From Flavobacterium sp. N1994 (GTDB taxonomy: Bacteria > Bacteroidota > Bacteroidia > Flavobacteriales > Flavobacteriaceae): DNA of 64,000 bases. Below are positions 6,868 through 15,284 of this stretch, piece by piece. The stretch lies in the NCBI RefSeq assembly GCF_025947145.1, contig NZ_CP109999.1:1736001-1800000 (forward strand). Reading direction: 5' to 3'. The notes beneath the pieces are model-generated. The model had not been told where the DNA came from. It did not search any database and saw nothing but the letters and a program-made list of their open reading frames with translations. The position numbers and the translations under genes were made by a program. The stretch's first letter is position 1. Each line of letters starts with the position of its first letter.

Positions 6868-8845
6868 ATAGATAAGTAGAACGTATTCTCCCTATTTTGT
6901 TCGTCAAATTTACCTTAAGCTTATTATAATCATTGATGGTTGACATGATTTCATCCAAATCGCTTTCTGCTTCCTTGTTATAGCTGCTCATCAAATCCAT
7001 TATCAGCTTGTTGATTAAATATTCTCTAAGCGAGACAATAGTTTCTGAAACATATTGACTTACATTTTGGTTTTTGGTCTTAACATAAATATGTTTGGTT
7101 TCCCAATTGTGAAGCAATTCTTTTTCTTCAGACATTAATATATCCGTTACAATTTGAGAATGCTCAACTGATAATTGCATTAAATAATGCTCAATATTGA
7201 AGTCTTCATTTTGATTATAATAGGCAATTAAATCATTATAGATTTCTTTAAACAATGGGTTTGCTAACTCAACTTCATCTTCTTGTAAACTCAAAAAGAT
7301 ACGTTGATGGACTTTAGAAATATTAGTTTCTTTCTCCTCAATCATCTCACCTTCTTCATTTGCTTTCAAAATAAAGTCGTCAAATTCAGCTTCTTGAGAA
7401 CCATACAACAACAACATTTCAATAATTTTTCTCTCTAATTCGTAGACAATATTGATTTTGTCTTGTGCTATTTGCGTTTCGCTTTTGACAATTTCAAACG
7501 GTTTTTGTTCTTGTTTGAGTTTTTTTCCAGCATCAGAAATATCTTTTTGAACCAATTGAGCTAGTGTGTTTAGTAACACCTGCTCCGAAATATCCATAAT
7601 TCGAGCACATTCCTGAATATAAATTTCACGTTTAATTCGGTCTGGAATTTTAGAAATACTCACTACCATATCTCGAATCAAATCGGCTTTTTTGATAGGA
7701 TCATTATTAGCTTCATTCATCAAAAGCGAGGCTTTAAACTGAATAAAATCTTTAGCATTATTTTCTAAATACAAGACTAAATCTTCATACGAATTCTTTC
7801 TAGCAAAACTATCTGGGTCATCACCATCAGGAAAAGTACAAACTCTTACATTCATACCTTCTTCCAAAATCAAATCAATTCCACGGATAGAAGCACGTAA
7901 TCCTGCTGCATCTCCATCAAAAAGCACAGTAATATTTTTGGTCAATCGATTGATTAATCGAATTTGGTCAGGTGTTAAAGCCGTCCCAGAAGAAGCTACA
8001 ACATTTTCGATTCCAGCTTGATGCATTTGAATAACATCGGTATACCCTTCAACTAAATAGCAATTGTTTTGTTTTGCTATAGCCTGTTTAGCATGGAAAA
8101 TTCCATACAATACCTTACTCTTATGGTAAATGTCACTTTCGGGTGAATTGAGATATTTGGCCGCTTTTTTATCATTAGTCAAAATTCTACCGCCGAAACC
8201 TAAGTTCCTTCCAGACAAACTTTGAATCGGAAACATTACTCTTCCTTTAAAACGATCAAAATGCTTGCCGTCTTCTCTAAGGATGGTCAGACCTACTTTT
8301 TCAAGGTAATCTAATTGATAGCCTTTAGACAAAGCTTCTTTAGTAAAAGCATCCCAAGTTTCGGGGGAATAACCTAAACCAAATTTAGCAATCGTTTCAT
8401 TGGTAAATCCTCTTTCTTTGAAATACGACAATCCTATTGCTTTACCTTCTTCGGAATTTAAAAGCGTATCTTGAAAATAGGTTTTAGCAAACTCAGATAC
8501 CAAATACAAGCTTTCCTTTTCGTTAGCTTCAATTTTGTCTTCTTGTGAGACTTCGGTTTCTTCAATTTCTATGTTGTACTTATTGGCCAAAAAACGAATC
8601 GCTTCAGGGTAAGTAAAATGCTCATGTTCCATCAAAAAAGTCACGACGCTTCCTCCTTTACCAGAACTAAAATCTTTCCAAATTTGTTTTACAGGAGATA
8701 CCATAAACGATGGAGAGCGTTCATCCGAAAAAGGACTCAATCCTTTGTAATTGCTTCCTGCACGCTTAAGTTGAACAAAGTCGCCAATGACTTCTTCCAC
8801 ACGTGCGGTTTCAAAAACTTTATCTATGGTTTCGCGAGTAATCAA
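6866..8845 (-). CDS. dnaG: DNA primase DnaG (zinc ligands replaced)
   Basis: DnaG lays down RNA primers for replication. The order is the N-terminal CHC2-like domain (about 1-100), the catalytic core with TOPRIM (EGYTD near residue 270, DGDAAG near residue 315), and a C-terminal helicase-binding region (about 470-659). The usual CHC2 zinc ligands Cys, His, Cys, Cys are replaced by Ser37, Ser40, Asp58 and Ser61 although the surrounding fold sequence is kept (SPFSDERSPSF; KDFSSGKGG). The start is TTG: the codon at 8843-8845 reads TTG on the minus strand, no ATG lies nearby, and the family N-terminus begins here. Confidence 0.94.
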   Translation of the reverse strand: MITRETIDKVFETARVEEVIGDFVQLKRAGSNYKGLSPFSDERSPSFMVSPVKQIWKDFSSGKGGSVVTFLMEHEHFTYPEAIRFLANKYNIEIEETEVSQEDKIEANEKESLYLVSEFAKTYFQDTLLNSEEGKAIGLSYFKERGFTNETIAKFGLGYSPETWDAFTKEALSKGYQLDYLEKVGLTILREDGKHFDRFKGRVMFPIQSLSGRNLGFGGRILTNDKKAAKYLNSPESDIYHKSKVLYGIFHAKQAIAKQNNCYLVEGYTDVIQMHQAGIENVVASSGTALTPDQIRLINRLTKNITVLFDGDAAGLRASIRGIDLILEEGMNVRVCTFPDGDDPDSFARKNSYEDLVLYLENNAKDFIQFKASLLMNEANNDPIKKADLIRDMVVSISKIPDRIKREIYIQECARIMDISEQVLLNTLAQLVQKDISDAGKKLKQEQKPFEIVKSETQIAQDKINIVYELERKIIEMLLLYGSQEAEFDDFILKANEEGEMIEEKETNISKVHQRIFLSLQEDEVELANPLFKEIYNDLIAYYNQNEDFNIEHYLMQLSVEHSQIVTDILMSEEKELLHNWETKHIYVKTKNQNVSQYVSETIVSLREYLINKLIMDLMSSYNKEAESDLDEIMSTINDYNKLKVNLTNKIGRIRSTYL

Positions 8846-8846
8846 G

Positions 8847-8877
8847 TTTAGATTTTTAGATTTTTAGATTTTTAGAA
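8847..8877. repeat. Short 8-bp tandem repeat upstream of dnaG
   Basis: TTTAGATT is repeated about 3.5 times in direct tandem immediately before the TTG start of dnaG (minus strand reads CTAAAAAT repeats). It is a low-complexity microsatellite in the leader or promoter of dnaG. Confidence 0.8.
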
Positions 8878-8928
8878 AATCAAAAAAATGAATGAGTGTA
8901 AAAATACATAATTTAAAATGTAAAATAA

Positions 8929-8960
8929 AAAAAGATGCTCCCTTGCAGAAACATCTTTTT
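8929..8960 (-). terminator. Terminator of the sigma/anti-sigma/OMP operon
   Basis: Stem AAAAAGATG (8929-8937) / CATCTTTTT (8952-8960) with a 14-base loop that can pair partly. It lies 25 bases past the stop of the outer membrane protein gene and ends in a T run on the minus strand. Confidence 0.6.
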
Positions 8961-8985
8961 CAAAGTATAAATAACCTAAACAAAT

Positions 8986-10068
8986 TTAATTAAAATCAAA
9001 CCGAATTCCCAAAGAGACATTGTTTTGCTTAATAAGATTATCTTTAAAGAGCGGGTTCAAATCATATTTCAAATAAAGACTTGTCGCTCCGTAACCAATA
9101 TAAGTACTCACTCCGTAGATAAAATCGTTTACATTGAAACTTCCTAATGCTTTTTCATATATATCTTGTCCATCTCTTTCGTATTCTATTTTTTGTTTAC
9201 TTTTTACTCTAACACCTATATAACCTCCTATTCCAAAACGAACACTTTCATGAGTTCTGAATACTTTAATGCCGTCTTTCGTTTTTGCTTTTGTAAAATC
9301 AAATTCTAAATGAACAGGTGTAGTGATGTATACATTTCGCAAACGAGATTCATTTAAAGCATAAGGATATACTTCTAGATTGGTTTGATCTCCATTAACG
9401 ACAAAAACTCTATTGTCAGTTGGGCGAAGGTTGTTATACATAACAGAAAACCCGTATTTCAAATGCAGTAAATTATCGTTTTTGAAAAGGCGTGTATTAG
9501 CGGTAACTCCCCATTCATAGAAATGCGAACCCCAATATCTAAAGTCAGAATTAGCAACACTCCCATTAGTAACTAGATTATTTACCCCCGCAGCAAAAAC
9601 GAATTGTGTTGTTGTTCTTTTTTCACTTCTAATTTTTTTCTTGCGAATATAATTTCTCTTTATTCCTTTGACATCAATATATGTACTATCAATTGTTGAG
9701 ATGGTTATTTTATAATTTTTACCTTTTACTTTTATGCTGTCAGAACTTTCAATCTTCCCATCTATCTTTTGCTGTACTAAGTCTTTTAATTCATCTTGTA
9801 AAGGCGCTACACGAGTTTCAATCTTGGTTGCTCGAGCTTGCGCTAATTTCATTTTCTTATCATCAGCTTGTTCTTTAGTGATCGTTCCTGCTTCTAGTTC
9901 CTTATTTACGGCTTCGATTTCCGTTTTTAAAGACGCTTTTTCTTCTTTGGTTATGTTTTCAATTTTGTCCGCTATAACTCTTGCTTTGCTTTCAAATGTT
10001 TCTTGTGCCGATAATTTACTTACCAAAAGGCAAGCGGCTAATGCTAAATAAATAGTAAAGTTTTTCAT
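8986..10068 (-). CDS. Outer membrane beta-barrel protein with N-terminal coiled coil
   Basis: A 360-residue exported protein. A signal peptide ends near KLSAQ (residue 21). Residues about 22-115 are charged and helical (K, E, Q-rich; likely coiled coil), and the rest alternates hydrophobic and polar residues and ends in SLGIRFDFN, the aromatic C-terminus typical of a beta-barrel. It is the third gene of a unit with an ECF sigma factor and a putative anti-sigma factor, so it is a likely partner, target or sensor of that system. No specific family is recognised; the barrel call is structural inference. Confidence 0.65.
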   Translation of the reverse strand: MKNFTIYLALAACLLVSKLSAQETFESKARVIADKIENITKEEKASLKTEIEAVNKELEAGTITKEQADDKKMKLAQARATKIETRVAPLQDELKDLVQQKIDGKIESSDSIKVKGKNYKITISTIDSTYIDVKGIKRNYIRKKKIRSEKRTTTQFVFAAGVNNLVTNGSVANSDFRYWGSHFYEWGVTANTRLFKNDNLLHLKYGFSVMYNNLRPTDNRVFVVNGDQTNLEVYPYALNESRLRNVYITTPVHLEFDFTKAKTKDGIKVFRTHESVRFGIGGYIGVRVKSKQKIEYERDGQDIYEKALGSFNVNDFIYGVSTYIGYGATSLYLKYDLNPLFKDNLIKQNNVSLGIRFDFN

Positions 10069-10098
10069 GGTAATTGATTTAAATTTGATTAATGATTT

Positions 10099-10854
10099 TT
10101 ATTCTTTGTTTCTATTGGCTAAAGCCACTTTAACTTCTTTATAATTTTTAGATACTTTATTGAGTACTTTTTCTCTAAAAGTATACTCTACTTCACCATC
10201 GGCTTGCGAAAGCAAACTTTTAGCATCCACTTTTAGTGTTGATTTTTGGTTGGCGGATTTTTTCGCAACATTATCCAAATCAGCTAACAAGGACTCATCT
10301 GATTTGACTTCTTTTTTATTTTCAACAATAATTTCTCTTCTTGTTTCAATTCTTGGCAAATCTTTCAAAGCTACATCTGAAGAGTTTTGAAATTCAATGG
10401 CTTTGTCTTTGATAATTTGATTTTGATTGTCATTGCCTTTTTGATTTACTGTTGTTTTTTGATTGATGATTGATTTATTATTTGAGGATTGATGATTAAT
10501 GCTTGTGGATTGTTGTTCCGATGATGTAGCAACTTCATTTTGCTTTTCAACTCCAATCATTGGTGCGTTATTGTTTTTTATTGGATTACGAGTGGTGTCT
10601 TTTTTTATGGTTGTTTCAACAACATTTTTTTGAGGTTCTATTTTGGAATCTTTTCCCATAAACAAAAACATACCAAGTGTGACGAAAACCAAAATGCTGG
10701 CAGCAATAAACAAAAAGCCAAAAGGGCGCTTTGTTTTTTTTTCTTCAGCAACTGAAAGCATTGCATCTAACCTGTCCCAAGCTTGAGCCGTGGGTTGAAT
10801 CTCTCTACTATTTAGTTTTTCTCGGAATTGTTTTTCTATTTTATTCGGTTCCAT
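10099..10854 (-). CDS. Putative anti-sigma factor, single-pass membrane protein
   Basis: A 251-residue protein. The N-terminal about 40 residues (EKQFREKLNSREIQPTAQAW) resemble cytoplasmic segments found in Bacteroidota anti-sigma-type genes. One membrane helix at about residues 45-65 (FGFLFIAASILVFVTLGMFL) is followed by a long N, Q, K and S-rich disordered periplasmic part. It overlaps the upstream ECF sigma gene by 14 bases, which implies coupled translation and is the usual place for a cognate anti-sigma factor. No zinc-binding anti-sigma motif (HxxxCxxC) is present. The function is inferred from context. Confidence 0.6.
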   Translation of the reverse strand: MEPNKIEKQFREKLNSREIQPTAQAWDRLDAMLSVAEEKKTKRPFGFLFIAASILVFVTLGMFLFMGKDSKIEPQKNVVETTIKKDTTRNPIKNNNAPMIGVEKQNEVATSSEQQSTSINHQSSNNKSIINQKTTVNQKGNDNQNQIIKDKAIEFQNSSDVALKDLPRIETRREIIVENKKEVKSDESLLADLDNVAKKSANQKSTLKVDAKSLLSQADGEVEYTFREKVLNKVSKNYKEVKVALANRNKE

Positions 10855-11401
10855 TATCGTAATTTTTTAATTTGGTAATCTGATCTTGAAGCATTTTTCG
10901 GGCATGAGACAATTGTGATTTAGATGTGCCTTCACTAATGTTAAGCATCGCAGCTATTTCCTGATGTTTAAATCCTTCTATCGCATATAAGTTGAAAATC
11001 ATTTTATACCCTTCAGGCAAACTGTCAATTAAAAACTGAATGTCTTCTACCGAAAATTGACTTTCTATATTATTATATCGCTCTTCAAAATAGTTTTCAT
11101 CTTCTATGAACTTTACCTTTTTGTCGACTCTAATAAAAGAAATACATTCGTTTACCATAATTCTGCGAATCCAACCTTCAAAACTACCTTTGTGTTCAAA
11201 ATTTTTCAAATTGGCAAACACTTTCATAAAAGCCGTAATCATAATATCTTCCGCTTGATGAACATCTTTAATGTATTGACGACAAACGCTCAACATTTTT
11301 GATGAAAACTTAGAATAAATTTGATGCTGAGCATGTCGATTGTTTTCGGCAGCCAGTTGAATTAATTCGTGTTCTTCTTGATATAAGTTGATTACTTTCA
11401 A
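10841..11401 (-). CDS. ECF-type RNA polymerase sigma-70 factor
   Basis: A 186-residue extracytoplasmic-function sigma factor. Region 2 spans about residues 25-95 (DVHQAEDIMITAFMKVF and GSFEGWIRRIMVNECISFIR-type motif read in parts). Region 4 spans about 125-180 (LPEGYKMIFNLYAIEGFKHQ, then EIAAMLNISEGTSKSQLSHAR). It heads a three-gene minus-strand unit with a membrane protein and an outer membrane protein. Systems of this shape usually respond to envelope signals; the signal here is unknown. Confidence 0.92.
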   Translation of the reverse strand: MKVINLYQEEHELIQLAAENNRHAQHQIYSKFSSKMLSVCRQYIKDVHQAEDIMITAFMKVFANLKNFEHKGSFEGWIRRIMVNECISFIRVDKKVKFIEDENYFEERYNNIESQFSVEDIQFLIDSLPEGYKMIFNLYAIEGFKHQEIAAMLNISEGTSKSQLSHARKMLQDQITKLKNYDNGTE

Positions 11402-11540
11402 AACGGTTTGTTAGCGTGTTCTATTAGCATAGACGAGTATCGTTGAAAAATGGTTGCATGGGGACTTGAAAAAATTTCTATTTTAAAATAAAAAGAAGAA
11501 TAACCCCAATAAAATTAAGGCTTTGAAGCAAATAAAAAAA

Positions 11541-12518
11541 TTACTTTTTTCGTTCAATAACGTAATTAACCATAAGTGAAAGTGCTTCTCTGTAGTCCGA
11601 TTTTGGAAATCCATTGAGAATTTTGAGCGCTTCTTGCTGAAAATACTCCATTTTTTGTTCGGCATAGCTTAAGCCATTTTTGTCTTTAACAAATTGGATT
11701 ACTTCTTTGACACGCTTTTTATCTTTATTATGGTTTTTAATAGAATTGATACACCAACTTTTTTCAGAAGAAGAACAATTATTTAGTGTATATATAAGTG
11801 GAAGTGTCATTTTTTGTTCTTTGATATCAATTCCAGTTGGTTTCCCTATTGCATCATCCGTATAGTCAAACAAATCATCTTTAATTTGAAATGCCATGCC
11901 AATGAGTTCTCCAAACTTTCGCATAGCTTCTACTTTATCGTCATCCTCTGAAACTGATTTGGCTCCTAAGGCACAGCAAGAAGCAATTAAAGTAGCCGTT
12001 TTTTTTCTAATTATTTCGTAATAAACATCTTCTACTATATCCAATCGACGGGCTTTTTCAATTTGCAATAGCTCTCCTTCGCTCATTTCTCTTACTGCAA
12101 CTGATATAATTCGGAGTAAATCAAAATCTCCGTTATCAATAGAAAGCAGTAATCCTTTTGATAATAAATAATCGCCAACAAGAACCGCAATTTTATTTTT
12201 CCACAAGGCATTGATAGAGAAAAACCCTCGACGTCTATTACTATCATCTATTACATCATCGTGAACTAAAGTAGCTGTGTGAATTAATTCAATTACACTT
12301 GCCCCACGATAAGTTCTTTCATTGACAGTGCCGTCAGAGAGCATTTTAGCAGTCAAGAAAACAAACATCGGACGCATCTGTTTCCCTTTTCGGTTTACAA
12401 TATAATAGGTGATACGATTCAGCAACGCGACTTTTGAAGTCATCGATTCATAGAACTTTTTCTCAAAAAGCTCCATCTCCTGTTGTATCGGTTTTTTTAT
12501 TTGCGAAGTGATATTCAT
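11541..12518 (-). CDS. Polyprenyl diphosphate synthase
   Basis: An all-alpha trans-isoprenyl diphosphate synthase that adds isopentenyl units to an allylic diphosphate, here probably making the side chain of menaquinone. The first Asp-rich motif lies in LVHDDVIDDSNRRRG near residues 80-94 and the second in QIKDDLFDYTDD near residue 210. The 325-residue length fits long-chain enzymes. The ATG at 12518 (MNITSQIKK) is preferred because the longer frame begins with a TTG three codons earlier. The product chain length cannot be read directly. Confidence 0.92.
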   Translation of the reverse strand: MNITSQIKKPIQQEMELFEKKFYESMTSKVALLNRITYYIVNRKGKQMRPMFVFLTAKMLSDGTVNERTYRGASVIELIHTATLVHDDVIDDSNRRRGFFSINALWKNKIAVLVGDYLLSKGLLLSIDNGDFDLLRIISVAVREMSEGELLQIEKARRLDIVEDVYYEIIRKKTATLIASCCALGAKSVSEDDDKVEAMRKFGELIGMAFQIKDDLFDYTDDAIGKPTGIDIKEQKMTLPLIYTLNNCSSSEKSWCINSIKNHNKDKKRVKEVIQFVKDKNGLSYAEQKMEYFQQEALKILNGFPKSDYREALSLMVNYVIERKK

Positions 12519-12561
12519 CGATTTCAAAGATACAATAAAGCCATCGTATGAAAAAAATATT

Positions 12562-12569
12562 TATATTTG
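12562..12569 (+). promoter_or_regulatory. Putative -7 element of the lipoprotein gene at 12628
   Basis: TATATTTG matches TAnnTTTG and lies 58 bases before the ATG, in the 100-base gap between two divergent genes. Confidence 0.45.
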
Positions 12570-12627
12570 ATTAAACCTTTTTAAAAAACGATGTTCTTAC
12601 ACCCAAAATCTTAAAATCTTTTAAATT

Positions 12628-13485
12628 ATGAAAACAAAGTATTTATTTGGAATGATGGCATTAATAGCTGTTTTTTCATTGAACAGTTGTTCAAAAGACA
12701 GCTCTTCCCCAGACTCAAAACTAACTAGTGCTGATGCAGTGGCTACTAACAAAATGGACAAAGCTTCAAATGACATTTCTGATGTTGTAGAAGATCAATA
12801 CTTACAACTCCCTGGAGCTAACAAAACCTCAAATACTTACACATCAATATTACCTGCTTGCGCAACTAGTGTAGTTAACATTACATCAACTAGTTGGACA
12901 AGAACTGTAACATTTAATAATTGCGTATTTAACGGAAATACTTTAACTGGTCAAATCATAGCATCTGGAACTCTTCCTTTGCCTGCTGATGCAAGTACAG
13001 GTTATACTATCAACTATCAATTTGTTAATTTCACTCATAATGGAATTTTAATTGAAGGCAATAGATCCATAACTCGTAGATTTGGTTCTAGTGCACTTTT
13101 ACCTAACACTAACCATCCTATCCACATTATGGATATGAATATGACAGCTACTTTCCCTAATGGAGATGTTTATACTAGAGTTGGTACAAGAACTAGAGAA
13201 TGTGTTGAACATTTTGGAAATAACGACTTGAGTGATAATGTATATAAAATATACCAATCTATTACTACTACCAGACCTAATGGCTCTCAACATAGTCATG
13301 TGGTATTAGTTACATCGCCTCTTGTTTTTGACATGAGTTGTCAATACAGAGTAGTTGGTGGAGTACTTACTATCACAGGACCTACGCATTCAGCCGTAAT
13401 TGATTATGGTTCTGGAACCTGCGACAATGACGCTACCATTGCTATTGATGGAGGAGCGGCTACAGCGTTTACTTTCGGAAATTAA
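12628..13485 (+). CDS. Hypothetical lipoprotein
   Basis: A 285-residue lipoprotein: hydrophobic signal peptide, lipobox SLNSC with lipidation at Cys21, then a Ser/Asp-rich linker and a beta-rich Thr/Asn-rich domain. Two Cys pairs in the body (near residues 74, 94 and 188, 234) could form disulfides. Similar lipoproteins are common in Flavobacteriaceae, but I recognise no functional domain. It is a single gene with its own -7 element and a strong terminator after it. Confidence 0.7.
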   Translation: MKTKYLFGMMALIAVFSLNSCSKDSSSPDSKLTSADAVATNKMDKASNDISDVVEDQYLQLPGANKTSNTYTSILPACATSVVNITSTSWTRTVTFNNCVFNGNTLTGQIIASGTLPLPADASTGYTINYQFVNFTHNGILIEGNRSITRRFGSSALLPNTNHPIHIMDMNMTATFPNGDVYTRVGTRTRECVEHFGNNDLSDNVYKIYQSITTTRPNGSQHSHVVLVTSPLVFDMSCQYRVVGGVLTITGPTHSAVIDYGSGTCDNDATIAIDGGAATAFTFGN

Positions 13486-13507
13486 AAATTGATTATTATA
13501 AAAGGAG

Positions 13508-13543
13508 AAAGCTCCGATACTGAATTAGTGTCGGAGCTTTTTT
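13508..13543. terminator. Bidirectional terminator between the lipoprotein gene and rlmN
   Basis: Perfect 10-bp stem AAAGCTCCGA (13508-13517) / TCGGAGCTTT (13531-13540) with T runs on both strands. It lies between convergent genes and touches the rlmN stop. Confidence 0.85.
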
Positions 13544-14582
13544 ATGTTTTATTAGCTAATTGACCACAAGCAGCATCTATATCTTTACCTCTACTTCGAC
13601 GCACTTTTGCTACAATGTCATTTCGTCCCAAAGCTTTAATGTAATTATCTATGGCCTCATCGGATGCTTGCTGAAATTCTCCATCATCAATTGGGTTATA
13701 CTCAATTAAATTCACTTTACACGGAACATACTTGCAGAATTTTACTAAAGCCTCAATCGACGCTTTGTCATCATTGATTCCTTTCCAAACCACATATTCA
13801 TAGGTGACTTTGCTTTTAGTTTTTTGATACCAATACTGCAAAGCTTCTTTTAATTCTGGCAATTGAAAATTTTTAGTAAAAGGCATAATTCTATTTCTAG
13901 TTTCTTCAATAGCAGAATGTAATGAAACAGCTAACTTGAATTTCACCTCATCGTCTGCCATTTTTTTAATCATTTTAGAAACCCCAGAAGTAGAAACTGT
14001 AATTCGCTTTGGAGACATGCCTAATCCTTCTTCAGAAGTAATCATATCAATAGCTTTCATTACATTATTGTAATTCATGAGTGGCTCTCCCATACCCATA
14101 AAAACAATATTAGAAAGTGGTCTATTATAATACAAACGACTTTCTCTATCGATAGCTACAACTTGGTCATAGATTTCACCTGGTTCCAAGTTTCTCATTC
14201 TTTTTAATCGTGCTGTAGCACAGAAATTACAATCTAAACTACATCCGACTTGACTCGAAACACAAGCAGTAGTTCGAGTTTCTGTCGGAATTAAAACACT
14301 TTCTACAATTAACCCATCATGCAAACGTACCGCATTTTTTACCGTTCCATCTTCACTGCGTTGCATAGTGTCCACTTTGATATGGTTAATTACAAAGTTG
14401 TTTTCAAGCATGCTCCTTGTTTCCTTAGAAACATTAGTCATATCGTCAAAACTATGTGACGCTTTACTCCATAACCATTCGTATACTTGGTTACCACGAA
14501 AAGCCTTATCGCCATTAGCCACAAAAAAATCTCGCAATTGTTCTTTAGTTAAACTTCGGATGTCTTTTTTCTCGATTTTCAT
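13542..14582 (-). CDS. rlmN: Dual-specificity 23S rRNA/tRNA adenine-2 methyltransferase RlmN
   Basis: A radical SAM methyltransferase that makes 2-methyladenosine at A2503 of 23S rRNA and A37 of some tRNAs. The iron-sulfur motif CSLDCNFC uses Cys114, Cys118 and Cys121. The second catalytic Cys is at about residue 339 in DAACGQL. GMGEPLMNYNNV is the GGE-like SAM-binding motif. Length (346) is typical. It may be translated from a leaderless mRNA (see the -7 element entry). Confidence 0.96.
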   Translation of the reverse strand: MKIEKKDIRSLTKEQLRDFFVANGDKAFRGNQVYEWLWSKASHSFDDMTNVSKETRSMLENNFVINHIKVDTMQRSEDGTVKNAVRLHDGLIVESVLIPTETRTTACVSSQVGCSLDCNFCATARLKRMRNLEPGEIYDQVVAIDRESRLYYNRPLSNIVFMGMGEPLMNYNNVMKAIDMITSEEGLGMSPKRITVSTSGVSKMIKKMADDEVKFKLAVSLHSAIEETRNRIMPFTKNFQLPELKEALQYWYQKTKSKVTYEYVVWKGINDDKASIEALVKFCKYVPCKVNLIEYNPIDDGEFQQASDEAIDNYIKALGRNDIVAKVRRSRGKDIDAACGQLANKT

Positions 14583-14586
14583 GACG

Positions 14587-14594
14587 CAAATTTA
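14587..14594 (-). promoter_or_regulatory. Putative -7 element 4 bases before the rlmN ATG
   Basis: TAAATTTG on the minus strand matches TAnnTTTG. Transcription normally starts 5-8 bases beyond this element, which would fall at or inside the ATG at 14582, so a leaderless transcript is possible. There is no clear -33 element. Confidence 0.35.
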
Positions 14595-14620
14595 GGGTAT
14601 TTTGGTTATTTCTTAATTTG

Positions 14621-14628
14621 TATTTTTG
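14621..14628 (+). promoter_or_regulatory. Putative -7 element of the O-methyltransferase gene
   Basis: TATTTTTG, 14 bases before the ATG at 14643, with a TTG at 14602-14604 (16-base spacer). The leader would be very short. Confidence 0.5.
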
Positions 14629-14642
14629 CAAAAAACAAAACC

Positions 14643-15284
14643 ATGCATTTCCTTTCCGAAGAATTAGATATTTACGTTACAAAGCATTCTGAAGACGAGC
14701 CCGATTTATTGGCACAACTAAATAAAGAAACCCATCAAAAAATCTTGCAACCTCGCATGTTGAGTGGTCATTTTCAAGGCCGTGTATTGAGTATACTTTC
14801 CAAAATTATCCATCCAACCCATATTCTTGAAATCGGAACCTATACGGGTTATGCTACACTATGCTTAGCTGAAGGATTGGCAGAAAACGGAACCATTGAC
14901 ACCTTGGATAACGAAGAAGAACTGTTTGATTTCCAACGCAACTATTTTGACAAATCCATTTGGTCCAATCAAATAACACAACATCTTGGTGATGCTTTGG
15001 ATATAATTCCAACACTAACTAAAAAGTATGATTTAGTTTTTATTGATGCTGATAAAGAAAATTATATTAATTATTTTCATTTGATTGTTCCTATGATGAA
15101 CAAAGGAGGAATCATTCTTTCCGATAACGTTTTATGGAGCGGAAAAGTCTTGGAAGAAGTAAAACCAAATGATATCACGACACAAATTCTACTAGAATAC
15201 AATCAGTTATTAAAAGAAGACCCAAGAGTAGAAACCGTTTTGCTTCCCATTCGTGATGGGTTAACCGTTTCTAGGGTTAAATAG
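14643..15284 (+). CDS. Class I SAM-dependent O-methyltransferase
   Basis: A 213-residue enzyme of the caffeoyl-CoA/catechol O-methyltransferase family. Motif I is LEIGTYTGYATL near residues 60-71. Metal and substrate-binding signatures follow: DLVFIDADKENY near residue 130 and GGIILSDNVLWSGKV near residue 155. The family methylates catechol-like hydroxyls in a metal-dependent way; the substrate here is unknown. Its stop codon overlaps the end of the convergent PAP2 gene by 8 bases. Confidence 0.9.
   Translation: MHFLSEELDIYVTKHSEDEPDLLAQLNKETHQKILQPRMLSGHFQGRVLSILSKIIHPTHILEIGTYTGYATLCLAEGLAENGTIDTLDNEEELFDFQRNYFDKSIWSNQITQHLGDALDIIPTLTKKYDLVFIDADKENYINYFHLIVPMMNKGGIILSDNVLWSGKVLEEVKPNDITTQILLEYNQLLKEDPRVETVLLPIRDGLTVSRVK

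Noticed and set aside
9681..10051. Two plus-strand frames of 65 and 105 codons opposite the outer membrane protein
   Set aside because: They are shadows of the coiled-coil region of the minus-strand gene; no start signal.
13305..13319. A 15-base match to the 42-bp array (ATTAGTTACATCGCC) inside the lipoprotein gene, and a 13-base match near 35185
   Set aside because: Both encode the common run Leu-Val-Thr-Ser in frame, so chance codon usage explains them; no further similarity around them.
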